Origin: Gordius sp. MW1
Lineage: Eukaryota; Nematomorpha; Gordioida; Gordea; Gordiidae
Length of the DNA stretch: 64,000 bases
NCBI GenBank assembly: GCA_964036665.1
Contig: OZ038527.1
Location: forward strand, 1,984,001-2,048,000
Reading direction: 5' to 3'
The translations under genes were made by a program, and so were the position numbers. Every line of letters begins with the position of its first letter. Positions within the stretch are counted from its first letter, which is position 1. The notes below the pieces were generated by a model, which saw only the letters and a program-made list of their open reading frames with translations, did not search any database and was not told the origin of the DNA. Below are positions 1-11,272 of this stretch, piece after piece.

Positions 1-513
1 ATGGTGATGTTTCACGGTATCGAGAATATTTATTTGTTACAGCTTTATATATTGTAAAAAAAACGGGCGTAGTTGAGTAAAAAATTGAGACACAAATGAC
101 AAAGCAATCGTTGGAAAAAAGTTTAAGGTAATTAGTAGCACCATAGCGATAAATAAGTATAAAAAACGTAGTATAAATAACCCGCTAGATGGCGGTATAG
201 ACTACCAAAAAACAGGGTTACGGCTGTCGCAGGTCGATAAAAAGTATCTATAAACCATCTATAATGCTAAGGCAATAATCTGGCCAAATTTGGTGGCAAT
301 CGGTTGAGAACTCTAAAAGTTATTAGCGTTCAAAAAAAAGGGACTTAGATTTTTATATATATAGATTATGAACATAGGTGAGTGATATTTTTTATTAGTT
401 TATAACTATTTAATGTTTATTATAACAATGAAAATAGAGTTATATTTTTCTCTTTATTAATACATTCATCAATATCTTAACGTGCATTTTAAATTGAGTG
501 TTAATTATAGACT
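1..513. other. AT-rich intergenic DNA, no gene seen
   Basis: No coding exon, RNA gene or recognisable element was found. The stretch is AT-rich with short A runs and ends where the left copy of the inverted 1.58 kb repeat begins. Confidence 0.5.
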
Positions 514-2097
514 ACTAGCTGTGCCCGGCCAAGCGTTGCTTTGGCTCAGTCCTTAAGTGGTTAATTAAGTATAAGCTATTAATAAGACTTATCTAAAATG
601 GGGTCATATATGAAATAATTTATAATGTGAAAGGTCCGAATGATTTTATGAACCCACTATTTTTAGTATATATTTATATAATAAGACAAACCAAATGCAA
701 ATTCTGTTTTAGTCATCAAATCCGACTAAAATTAAATGTTTTTGAAAAAATTGCTTATTAATGCTGTTACTTATTATACAATAATACCATTATTTTATTT
801 TTCTAGTTAGCTGATTTATTTGAAATACAATTTTCTTTAATATAATAAAATAATTAATTGAAGGATGGATAATTATTAAAAATATGCTTCTATGATCGAC
901 CACGTGATAATAATGACAAAAACTGCATAATTTAAATTTTATTTATTTAATTTAAATAGTCTGTTAAACCCCAATAATTTTAACCGTATACTGTAACATT
1001 TTTATTATACTTTTAAATATCTAATTCGAGAAAACTTCAGCTTTGTATGTATGACGTCATTATTGTATATGCTGCTATAAATGAAGGACGGGAAATGTCA
1101 GATATTTTTAAAACAAAAAGGTATTTTAGGAATCTAAAAAAGCTATTTTACCCTTGGCCTATCTGGGCATCTACGGCTAAATTTTCGCTCGAATCGGATC
1201 TGAAGTTTCAGAATTTAGCCCTTTTTTAAAACCAAAAGGCCGAGAAATGTCCGATATTTTTAAAACTAAAAAGAATTTTAGCAATCTGAAAAAGCTATTT
1301 TAAACCTGGCCGCCCTGAGAACCTACGGGTAAAGTTTCGCGCAAATCGGGCCGGTAGTTTCAGAATTTATTCTCATTTAAATATCTCATTTAATAAAAAT
1401 TAATGATCGATAAATAATGACATTTATATATAAATAGCATTTACTCAGAATAATCAACGTTGGACTATTTTATATTACATTTAAATTATATATACTTTCA
1501 TCTTTCTCATTTAAAATATCTCATTTAATGATTATGAGAAAAATTCATCTTCTTCACCTATATATTTTCTCAAATAATCTATAATTTTATTTATTTCAGG
1601 TTAATTCATAAATTTTATGTTGTCACCGTTAAGAAAAGATGACGTTTAAGAAATTTAATTCATAAATTTTATGTTGTCTTGTCACCGTTAAGAAAAGATG
1701 ACGTTTAAGAAATTTAATTCATAAATTTTATATTGGCACCGTTAAGAAAAGATGACGTTTAAGAAATTAAATTCATAAATTTTATATTGTCACCGTTAAG
1801 AAAAGATTACGTTTTACTACAAACTACTATAAGTGATACACTTTTACTACAGAACTGTCTGTATATTCAAATTTTCGACGAACGCGAGGAGGTGCGTTTG
1901 ATTGACATTTTATTGAACGTCAAAACGTATAAAACCCAATATCTCGAAAATTAAAAGGAATTTTAGAAATCTGAAAAAGCTATTTTACCCCTGGCCGCCC
2001 TGGGAACCTAGGGGTAAATTTTCGCGCGAATCGGGCCGGTAGTTTCAGAGATTAGCCCTTACATACATATATACACTTTACTTTATATATATAGATA
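514..2097 (+). repeat. 1.58 kb dispersed element, left copy of an inverted pair
   Basis: This copy begins with ACTAGCTGTGCCCGGCC and ends with a TATATATA-rich tail preceded by CTTACATACATATATACAC. The same sequence lies in reverse at 4463-6043, almost base for base. Inside are three diverged copies of a roughly 110-base unit (near 1120-1225, 1240-1370 and 1950-2060) containing a GGGTAAA...TTTCGC...GGTAGTTTCAG core, and a roughly 60-base tandem repeat (1600-1800). No protein is encoded; the 60-aa reading frame at 1047 lies inside the repeat and recurs in the other copy. The class is not identified. A non-autonomous transposon is likely, since defined ends recur. Confidence 0.75.
1600..1803. 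repeat. Tandem repeat, about 60-base unit, four copies
   Basis: The unit AATTCATAAATTTTATGTTG followed by CACCGTTAAGAAAAGATGACG and a TTTAAGAAATT tail is repeated four times. Copies differ by small indels such as an extra TCTTG. The mirror copy is at 4760-4950. Confidence 0.8.
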
Positions 2098-4462
2098 TAT
2101 AAACTGGTCCACTCAAATCAAACCGTTTGTAAATCTAAAAACTTTAGATTAGGATAATAATATTTAAAAGTATAATTTTTTATTGATTATTATTAATTTG
2201 TAACATATATATTGTTTATTCAACCAAAAAAATGCAATCGAATATTAAAAGATGCAAAATAAAAGTTTTTGTATACGGTCTCAGATTTAGACTTTGTGTA
2301 AATTTAATGGGCTGAGTCTATAATTTATTATTTTAATGGGCCCGGACCCTGCCCATGAGTTATATAGTAAGGGGCAGGGTAATTGGAAGAGGCCCAAGGC
2401 TCTAGATTAGCATGTTCATAAGAAAGTCAAGGGTAAACGAAGGAGGATAGATTTGAGAATGGGGAAAATGTTATAAATATGGACTTAAAAAATTCCGAGT
2501 CAAGTGAATTGAAATAGAACTTACGCAAATGAATGATTATTTGGTTGACAAATGACTATGTAACATTTTTTTAATTGCCATTGACCCCTCTCCCCTGCCT
2601 GATGTAAATATTAAGTTCTGTCCCCCTAAAATTAAAAATGCTAACTACGCCACTGAAGGTGTTAATGTCTTCTTTAATCAAAACTCTGGGCCCATAATTG
2701 AAATTCAGTTATTGACCTAAAAGATTTATACAGTTTAATGTTAGCCTATCGAATCCTTTTTACATTGTACACATGTGCATATTGGTAGAGACCTGAGCTG
2801 CTCAAAAAATCTCAATGAACAGATGTCAGGGAGTCTATGGTATTATTAGTGTCTCATTTTAAGATTATGAGACCGCCTTTGTATTAGAAATTTTAATAAA
2901 CTCTTGCAATTTAATAATATGTCTTAAAATAAGTAACTCGGGCCTTCGGCTCTCGTGGGAAGGGGGAGAAGGAAAGGGAAAGGGGAGGAGGGGAAGGGGA
3001 AGAGGAGAAGGGGAAGGGAAGGGGGGACGACTTATCTATACTCCGTATAAATGTATCATATTTGCTATGCAATTTATGAGCGAGAAAGGTGGGAAGGGGC
3101 GATAATGGCTATAGGGGGTATTAAATGCCTAATGATTAATTAATTATTTATACAAATTTATCACTTTGACCAGTGGTGATATTTTCTAATGGTTAGCAGA
3201 CAGTCAAATGGTATTAACAAGAACAAAATATTAATTTAATTTAATAAAAAAATTAAAAAAAATTCCTTTTAGTTTTAAAAGAGGGCTAAATTCTGAAACT
3301 ACCCGCCTGATTCGCTCGAAACTTTACCCGTAGGTGCCCAGGGTGGCCAGGGGTAAAATAGCTTTTAGGAACACGTAGGAAGAGGTAATTATTAATTTAA
3401 TCTTTTTCCCTTTAAATATAGTAGGCCTCTCATATATAAGTGGTATATAAACTCCCAAAATTAGTAAAGAATATACATTACTTTAGTAAAAATCATTATA
3501 TTTGGCCTATGCTCATGCATATATAAAATAAATATGTCAATATCTTAGTAAGCCATCAGAATAATAAAAAGGAAAAAAGAGTTGTCAGGGGGATTTGACA
3601 AAATTTTGAAATCATTATTATTCACCCAAAAGGCCTTGTTGGTCATTTTTTACGGCTAAAGATTTACCTGCCCTACACTAATTATAAATTTAGATTAAAA
3701 CCAAACCCTTAAGTCTGTTTTAAAGATTGATAAAAATATAAAGATTAGAGACCTCTATCATTTGCAAATTCGATTTAACCTAACCTAGGATTAAAATATT
3801 TACCAAAATCAATTTACCCTTTAATTAATTTCCAATTCCATTTACCCCACCCCCCTCGTGAATATACAATATTTAATATTAATAAATAAATAGACATACG
3901 GACAAAGCCGAACTTTTTGTTAATTTTTAATTAATTACAGCATAAACGAAGTGCAGTCAAATATTGCAAATATCTTAAATTAAATAACTAATCAAAAAAT
4001 TTGAAATATTAATTATAATAAGTCATAGGCGTAGCCACCATTGCAATTAAAGGGAGGCAATAATTATTTAAGGAGGGATAAAATTAACATTTTTTTAACA
4101 AAAAATGCGTTATTCACTCAAATTTGGTGCATTTTGTTCCTAAAAATTTCGCAACCCTTTAAATGAAACCCAAGAGTGAGGAGGTTTTTTGATGGTATTT
4201 TTCGTTTGTCGCCGTATCGTTTGGCCTCTCGTATCGAATTCGATGTTCATATACTTTTCTTAATATACAAGAGCCAAAAATAATGAAAAAATAATTTTCG
4301 ATTAACATTTTGGCCAATGGTCATTTTTTCCATTGGTCTGCAGCAGGACACGTTAAAAGTCGATATAAATACATAAGAGTCAAAAAAAATGAAAAAAAAA
4401 AATTTCGATTCACACTTTGGCCAGTGGTCATTTTTTTCATTGGTCAGTACCAAGAGACAGTC
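2098..4462. other. Spacer between the inverted copies, repeat fragments only
   Basis: No gene was found. The spacer holds a purine-rich GGGAAGGGG stretch headed by a GGGCCTTCGGCTC near-palindrome (about 2936-3120, repeated at 31360-31560), a small fragment of the 1.58 kb element (about 3280-3370), a partial copy of the GGGCGTAGCC family from 4024, and two CCAATGG/CCATTGG hairpin units at 4305-4445. Confidence 0.6.
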
Positions 4463-6043
4463 TATCTATATATATAAAGTAAAGTGTATATATGTATGTA
4501 AGGGCTAATCTCTGAAACTACCGGTCCGATTCGCGCAAAAATTTACCCCTAGGTTCCCAGGGCGGCCAGGGGTAAAATAGCTTTTTCAGATTTCTAAAAT
4601 TCCTTTTAATTTTCGAGATATTGGGTTTTATACGTTTTGACGTTCAATAAAATGTCAATCAAACGCACCTCCTCGCGTTCGTCGAAAATTTGAATATACA
4701 GACAGCTCTGTAGTAAAAGTGTATCACTTATAGTAGTTTGTAGTAAAACGTAATCATTTCTTGACAACATAAAATTTATGAATTAAATTTCTTAAACGTC
4801 ATCTTTTCTTAACGGTGACAATATAAAATTTATGAATTAAATTTCTTAAACGTCATCTTTTCTTAACGGTGACAAGACAACATAAAATTTATGAATTAAA
4901 TTTCTTAAACGTCATCTTTTCTTAACGGTGACAACATAAAATTTATGCATTAACTTGAAATAAATAAAATTATAGATTATTTGAGAAAATATATAGGTGA
5001 AGAAGATGAATTTTTCTCATTATCATTAAATGAGATATTTTAAATGAGAAAGATGAAAGTATATATAATTTAAATGTAATATAAAATAGTCCAACGTTGA
5101 TTATTCTGAGTAAATGCCATTTATAAATAAATGTCATTATTTATCTATCATTAATTTTTATTAAATGAGATATTTAAATGAGAATAAATTCTGAAACTAC
5201 CGGCCCGATTCGCGCGAAACTTCACCCGTAGGTTCTCAGGGCGGCCAGGTGTAAAATAGCTTTTTTAGATTGCTAAAATCCCTTTTAGCTTTAAAAATAT
5301 CGGACATTTCTCGGCCTTTTGGTTTTAAAAAAGGGCTAAATTCTGAAACTTCAGATCCGATTCGAGCGAAAATTTAGCCGTAGATGCCCAGATAGGCCAG
5401 GGGTAAAATAGCTTTTTAAGATTCCTAAAATACCTTTTTGTTTTAAAAATATCTGACATTTCCCGTCCAGTTTCATTTATAGCAGCATATACAATAATGA
5501 CGTCATACATACAAAGCTGAAGTTTTCTCGAATTAGATATTTAAAAGTATAATAAAAATGTTACAGTATACGGTTAAAATTATTGGGGTTTAACAGACTA
5601 TTTAAATTAAATAAATAAAATTTAAATTATGCAGTTTTTGTCATTATTATCACGTGGTCGATCATATAAGCATATTTTTAATAATTATCCATCCTTCAAT
5701 TAATTATTTTATTATATTAAAGAAAATTGTATTTCAAATAAATCAGCTAACTAGAAAAATAAAATAATGGTATTATTGTATAATAAGTAACAGCATTAAT
5801 AAGCAATTTTTTCAAAAACATTTAATTTTAGTCGGATTTGATGACTAAAACAGAATTTGCAGTTGGTTTGTCTTATTATATAAATAAATACTAAAAATGG
5901 TGTGTTCATAAAATCATTCGGACCTTTCACATTATAAATTATTTCATATATGACCCCATTTTAGATAAGTCTTATTAATAGCTTATACTTAATTAACCAC
6001 TTAAGGACTGAGCCAAAGCAACGCTTGGCCGGGCACAGCTAGT
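4463..6043 (-). repeat. 1.58 kb dispersed element, right copy, inverted
   Basis: This is the reverse complement of 514-2097, including the tandem-repeat block and the three internal 110-base units, and ending with GGCCGGGCACAGCTAGT. The two copies differ by only scattered substitutions and short indels, so they are recent or homogenised by gene conversion. Together with the 2.4 kb spacer they form a 5.5 kb inverted repeat. No coding potential is seen. Confidence 0.75.
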
Positions 6044-6049
6044 TAATAT

Positions 6050-7335
6050 ATAAAAGCCAAAAATAACGAAAAAAAAAATTTTGATTAGCATTTTGGCCAA
6101 TGGTTATTTTTTCCATTGGTCAGCAGCCAGGACACGTTAAAAGTCGATATAAATACATAAGAGTCAAAAAAAATGAAAAAAAAATTTTCGATTTACACTT
6201 TGGCCAGTGGTCATTTTTTTCATTGGTCAGCACCAAGAGACAGTCTATTAAGATATAAGAGCCAAAAATAACGAAAAAAAATTTTTGATTAACATTTCGG
6301 CCAATGGTCATTTTCTTCCATTGGTCAGCAGCCAGTGGACGGCCAAAAAGCCATATTATCAATGGTAGTAACAAATATTAATTTAAAAAAAAATAACAAA
6401 AAAATTTGGCCCTCTTTGAGTATCGAACCAGCAATTAAGAATTTGCCCTCGATGAGATTCGAACCCACATCAGTAGAGGCATAGGCTTTTGTAGGGGGGG
6501 GGGCACAGGGACCCATATCAGTAGAGGCATAGGCTCTGTCGGGGGAGGGCATAGGGTAATTGTCAATGTTAGCCAAAAAAAACGAAAAAAATAATTTCGA
6601 TTCACATTTTGGCCAATGGTCATTTTTTTCAATGGTCAGCAGCCAGCGGACGACCAAAAAGTTTTATTATCAATGGTAGTAACAGGAACAATCATAATAG
6701 TCAAAAAAAAAACGAAAAAAAAACTTGGATTCACATTTTGGCTAATGGTCATTTTTTTCATAGGTCAGCACCCAACTTACGGCCACAAAGTCTTATTATC
6801 AATGGTAGTAACAAGAACAATCATAAGAGTCAAAAAAAACTCCGGGATTCGAACCCAAAAACTAGTTAAATTAACAAAAATTAAAAGTAAACAACGTGAC
6901 AAGACATTCGGTGCAAGACAAGACATTCGGTGCAAGACAAGATCATTTTTTTCATTGGTCAGTAGCCAGCGGACGGCCAAAAAGTCATATTATCAATGTT
7001 ACAGTATACAGTCTAAATTATTGTGGTTTAACAAACTATTTAAATTAAATAAATAAAATTTAAAGTAATAGCTCTTGCTGGATCCTAAAATTTCTTTTAG
7101 TTTAAAAAAGGGCTAAATTCTGAAACTACCGGCCCGATTCGCTCGAAACTTTACCCGTAGGTGCTCAGGGCGGCCAAGGGTAATTCTAACACAGCGAGGG
7201 AGATAGAGATGAGGGGTGGGGCACCTCTTATGTATTAATTTAAAAAATCGATAAAAAAACAGTGAAGGGTAACGGACAACGGACAACGGACAACGAAAAA
7301 TCAAAAACGAGTCCAAAAATTGCATAGCAATTAAA
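6050..7335. repeat. Composite repeat: CCAATGG hairpin units, GC-rich block, GGACAAC minisatellite
   Basis: Units of about 100-130 bases each contain TTTTGGCCAATGGTCATTTT followed by a CCATTGGTCAGCAGCCAG segment, so each carries an inverted CCAATGG/CCATTGG pair around a T-rich loop. They are followed by segments whose reverse complement contains the tRNA B-box-like GGTTCGAATC (near 6455 and 6845). Next come a fragment of the 1.58 kb element (7085-7180), a GAGGGAGATAGAGATGAGG block, tandem GGACAAC, and the end ATTGCATAGCAATTAAAA. The same order recurs at 31760-32765. Open frames here translate these repeats and are not genes. Confidence 0.7.
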
Positions 7336-8143
7336 ATGTTATAATTTTTATATTTGGAAGGATTATCTGGCTAATAAAACAACCTTGTTTGTTACTCTGT
7401 TTTGACAATCTACTTCCTATCTATTAAAAATTGCAAATATCCCAAGTTAACATTACATAGAAGAGTTGTGGTGCTTTACATGCACAGCAATTTTTTTTAG
7501 CTTGTTAGCTTTTCAATACTCAACTTTGGCAAAAATATGGTCAAAACCTAGGTTCGACAATTCAGTTTATACAAATGCAGCTTATATGAAGGCAAAATAA
7601 ACTACCCTTATACATTTTATATAAGCAAAAATTCTGTATTTCAAAAACGTGGTTAATTTTGATCCTATCCAGATCCACTTCTACTAAGTAGACGATTTTC
7701 AACACTTAATTAAAGTATAACTATTCCTTCACTTCACATTGCTTGTATACGAATCCATTTTATTAAATATTGTTGTTGCAAATAAATTGATGAATTTTCA
7801 AATAAATTAAAACAAGGCACAATTAATTTATAGGCAGTTACTCTCAAATTCAATGTCAAAATCAATTGTTAGCAGTTCTTTTATGATGGGATAACTATTA
7901 ATTTTTACAAAGACATAGTGGTGTCTTAGCCAATTTCTTAAGTTTTCCTTTAAACCCCGTCTTCGAAGGATAAATTTACGCGACGGCATAAATACTGTGA
8001 TAGAGAAACAGACATACACGGTAAATACCCATTTTCCAATAACTAAGTTTGCATTAAATGTTTATGATCCATCTTTTATAAAATAATTTATACTTCATGG
8101 TTTGTTAATCTTAAATGACATAATAAAATTCAATATCATGTGA
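7336..8143. other. Intergenic, no gene seen
   Basis: AT-rich sequence with no convincing exon. A 63-codon minus-strand frame at 7828-8019 shows no motif or similarity that I recognise. Confidence 0.4.
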
Positions 8144-8151
8144 GTTGGCAA

Positions 8152-8604
8152 CATAGACTAGATAGACTGCTCATGCCATATGTTGCATATGGTTAATTGT
8201 GTGTCAAATTTATCTCCATTTTGAAGAAGGCAACTGGTGTATTTTAACCATGTAATTTTGCCCTATAACAGTCAATTTACCTTCCTCCCTAGTTTATAAA
8301 TTAAAACAAACGTCAATAAATTAATATTATACGAAATAGCAATTAATATTGATAGCGCTATATTATTAAACAAACTTTAATCGCATTTTTACATATTTAA
8401 TTTTTATGTATTGTGTAAATGATATTTATTTTAAAATGCTGTTTTTGACATCTACCTAATTCGATATTTTTTTATTTACCTTTTTAAGATTATTTATTTT
8501 GCGAAAATTACGAATTTCTATATGATCACAACTTTACAACGTGCCTTTCAAAATGGTGAAAGGTACACATTTTGTGCGTTGATGAGCAGTCTATCTAGTC
8601 TATG
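8152..8604. mobile_element. MITE of the CATAGACTAG family, 453 bases, 8-base TSD
   Basis: The ends are inverted: CATAGACTAGATAGACTGCT on the left and its complement ending GTCTATG on the right. The flanks GTTGGCAA (8144-8151) and GTTGGCTA (8605-8612) match at seven of eight positions, a target-site duplication of the size made by hAT elements. No protein is encoded. Relatives lie at 17235, 44043, 44600 and 46196. Internal sequence carries ATAGCGC near the middle and ends with AAAATGG close to the right TIR. Confidence 0.85.
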
Positions 8605-8629
8605 GTTGGCTATCAGATGTCATAAATTG

Positions 8630-8863
8630 CGTATCGGTGCATTCGACCAAAGTTTAACAACCAAATATCTTTCAATGTCTATGAATGTTTAACGAAAATG
8701 CTCCTTGAAAGGGGTTTACAGAGACGAAAACGTTAGGGTTAGTGTTTTAGGTCGGGGTTTTAGGTTAGGGTTAGATGCACACATTTCAATCGACAAATGC
8801 ATTTTCGTAGACATTCGTAGACATTTATTTGTTTTTTGCTTTTTGGTCAAATGCAACTGAATC
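8630..8863. mobile_element. Small TIR element, 234 bases, perfect 9-base TSD
   Basis: Both flanks read CATAAATTG (8621-8629 and 8864-8872). The inverted ends share TGCATTYGACCAAA and continue for about 65 bases, including GTCTAYGAATG and GAAAATGC. A 9-base TSD with long TIRs suggests a Mutator-like non-autonomous element. It contains TTAGGG-like telomeric-type repeats in its centre. Confidence 0.7.
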
Positions 8864-9094
8864 CATAAATTGATTTACATAATAGCCTCGGTATATATTG
8901 TGACATTTAGACCTCATTTATATTCTAATAAATAATTAATTGGCGCTAAATGAATATTCATTATACCCTATTAATTTTAAAGGGTATAGATAGCTAAATA
9001 TATTTAAAAAAAGATAAAAAAGGCATCACTAAATTATTTATTTAACCTATTAAGATACTTTTTAAGACACTATTGCTTAGTTAATATTTAAAGT

Positions 9095-10365
9095 ATGAAG
9101 ATCGTTTTGGATATAGCGCTGGACAAAATCATCAGGAACAGCACGTTTTATATTGAAAAAATAATAGGCTGGGGTGAATCAAATTACGTCAGCCTATGTT
9201 TAGCTCATTTTCGTATCGTTTGTACATGTGCGAGTCTGATTATAAACATATATGCCTTAATCGTGATCGCTCGTTGCAAAAATCGGGGACCAACAAAGGC
9301 TTACTTCTTTTTAAAATTGTTGTGCGTGGAGAACATCATCTTCCTTCTCGTTTCAATCATCGTCCCATTCTGTTGGAAATATGTCAAACAGGGTACTATT
9401 TGTGATGTAAATGCGATATTTATTAAAATATATGTTGTAATAGTGCCTTCTCTCATGTTTTTGAGAAATGTTACTAACATATGCATAGCCTGGGATCGTT
9501 ATATTTGCCTTCAATATCCCACGTGGGTAGCAACCATTCGTAATCATAAAATGTATTCTTTAAGTCCTTATCTATGTGCCGTATTTTGTGTTATAATTAG
9601 CGCACCTAATCAATTGATTTTTGGTAAACGATTGGTATTGCTAGGAGATCCTAAAAAAAATGTAAACAAAAATGATAACCTTAAAGTTTGCCGTACTGAA
9701 ATCATGTACTACAATAGAAGTCTGAGTTATTACTTTATGAGTCGGGATATGATAATATACATCCTTGCAATATCGCTGATCATCACCCTGTTAATATGCA
9801 TGTTAAAGTACGTTACAAAGTTGAGGCGTATAAACATATGATTGAAGATCAAGCAGAAATTAAAAACTGGACTAAAACGACACCCTTTCAAACATCTGAG
9901 GTTTACAAAGGTGTATGCCCCAAGGTGCGTATAAATGTTGTTGCTCGTTATTTACCCTATATATCAACTCAGTTGATTTTTCCATCAATCAACATAAGTC
10001 CGCAACATCAAATTACTAATCTAACCGTGGCTCACAAACAAAAGTGGTCGCGCATATTAAAAAACATTTTGAAACTCTTTTTCGTAATTATTTGCAATGT
10101 TATAGTCGTTTCAATGAGATTGATTTATAATATAGTTTATTGGATGAAACAGATGGAGTTACCCAAAGCAGTAATTTATTCAACACCGATGGAAAGAATT
10201 ATTTCAATATTCCAAATATTGGATCCATGTCTGATATTATTTTATATTATAATTGATGATAATTTATTAAAGAGTCAAAGAGATCTAAAAGAAAAGGGGT
10301 TAAAAATTATTTTGATGTTAAGACAAATATCTATATCGAGAATCTCACCTTTACCTGGGAATTAG
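9095..10365 (+). CDS. Rhodopsin-family G-protein coupled receptor, frame broken in loop 3
   Basis: A seven-helix receptor is encoded in two overlapping frames. The first frame (9095-9841) carries an N-glycosylation site at N15, TM1 with N51, TM2 with E79 where the family usually has Asp, C103, TM3 ending in DRY (134-136), TM4, a second extracellular loop with C199, and TM5 (219-240). The second frame (open across 9796-10365) carries the charged loop, TM6 and TM7 with DPCLILFY in place of NPxxY. The break falls in the third intracellular loop between about 9796 and 9841. It could be a one-base frameshift, or a short intron such as GTTACA near 9812 to CTGAG near 9900, which would restore the frame. 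The ligand is unknown; a peptide receptor is possible. No other gene lies within 3 kb. Confidence 0.75.
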
Positions 10366-11263
10366 ACTACAAATAGTGTTCCTAAGGTTAAAAGCTGACC
10401 ACTTCAATAAATATTACATTGTCAAAACTTGATCCAGTGATAGGTCAATGTTTGTATCTAAACTTACAATACCAAGTATGTTATGACAATTGCAAATCTT
10501 AGGAGCTAAAATACACCAGATTTATTTATATACGACAGACGAAAGTAACAGGCCTATAATATTTTGGTGAATAAAGCCATGTGTATACCAAATTACTCAT
10601 TATAGTTATATAGTCAAGATAAGTGGAACATCGAGTGCCACCTTGTGCAAATCTGTTACAATATTTCTTGTCTTTGTTAATGAATATCACAATAACATTT
10701 ATTGTAAGTAAAATTTTTATATTATTTATTCCAGTGGAACTAGCCAATGGAATACATTTTTCACTTTAAGGAGCTAAAAATGTTAATGGTTGTTTTTAAA
10801 ATGTTTGTTTAAACGTTTTTATAAATTGTTAGAATAATCAAATAAATTTATGATGTTTAGTTTTCTCAGATCCCTAAAATTTGTTTATGTATAATAAATA
10901 TTCCTAATATTCGTTCAAATCTCAAAAAATCAATCCAAAAATAATTAAAAAGGTCCCGAGGGCAGCCAATTCCTAAAACAAATTTAAAAATATATAACCT
11001 CCATTACTCACGATTCCAAAGAATACTTTTTTAACAGGCAAAAGATCACAATGGAAATCGTTAAATCCAACACGATTTCCATACACGGATCAATGCCATC
11101 TGTTTAGTTATAGCGCGTTTTTATATTTTTTATTCGTGTATATCATAATTATAATTATTTGTTTCTGAATAAAACTTTTAATCAATTATTGATTTTTGGC
11201 TGTTGGTTAAACCCCTATTTTATTGCAGTATTATAAATTTATCGCCATAAATATTGAATATAA
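10366..11263. other. Intergenic, no gene seen
   Basis: Sequence downstream of the receptor gene; probably its 3' untranslated region (AATAAA-like ATCAAATAAA near 10837) and then AT-rich spacer. Nothing further is recognised. Confidence 0.4.
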
Positions 11264-11272
11264 AGCTGAAAT

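Noticed and set aside
1600-1803. CRISPR-like array
   Set aside because: The repeats are directly tandem without unique spacers, lie in a eukaryotic transposable element and are duplicated at 4760-4950.
6120-7056. Several open frames of 60-146 codons on both strands
   Set aside because: They translate the CCAATGG repeat units, occur in both orientations and recur at 31.6-32.8 kb.
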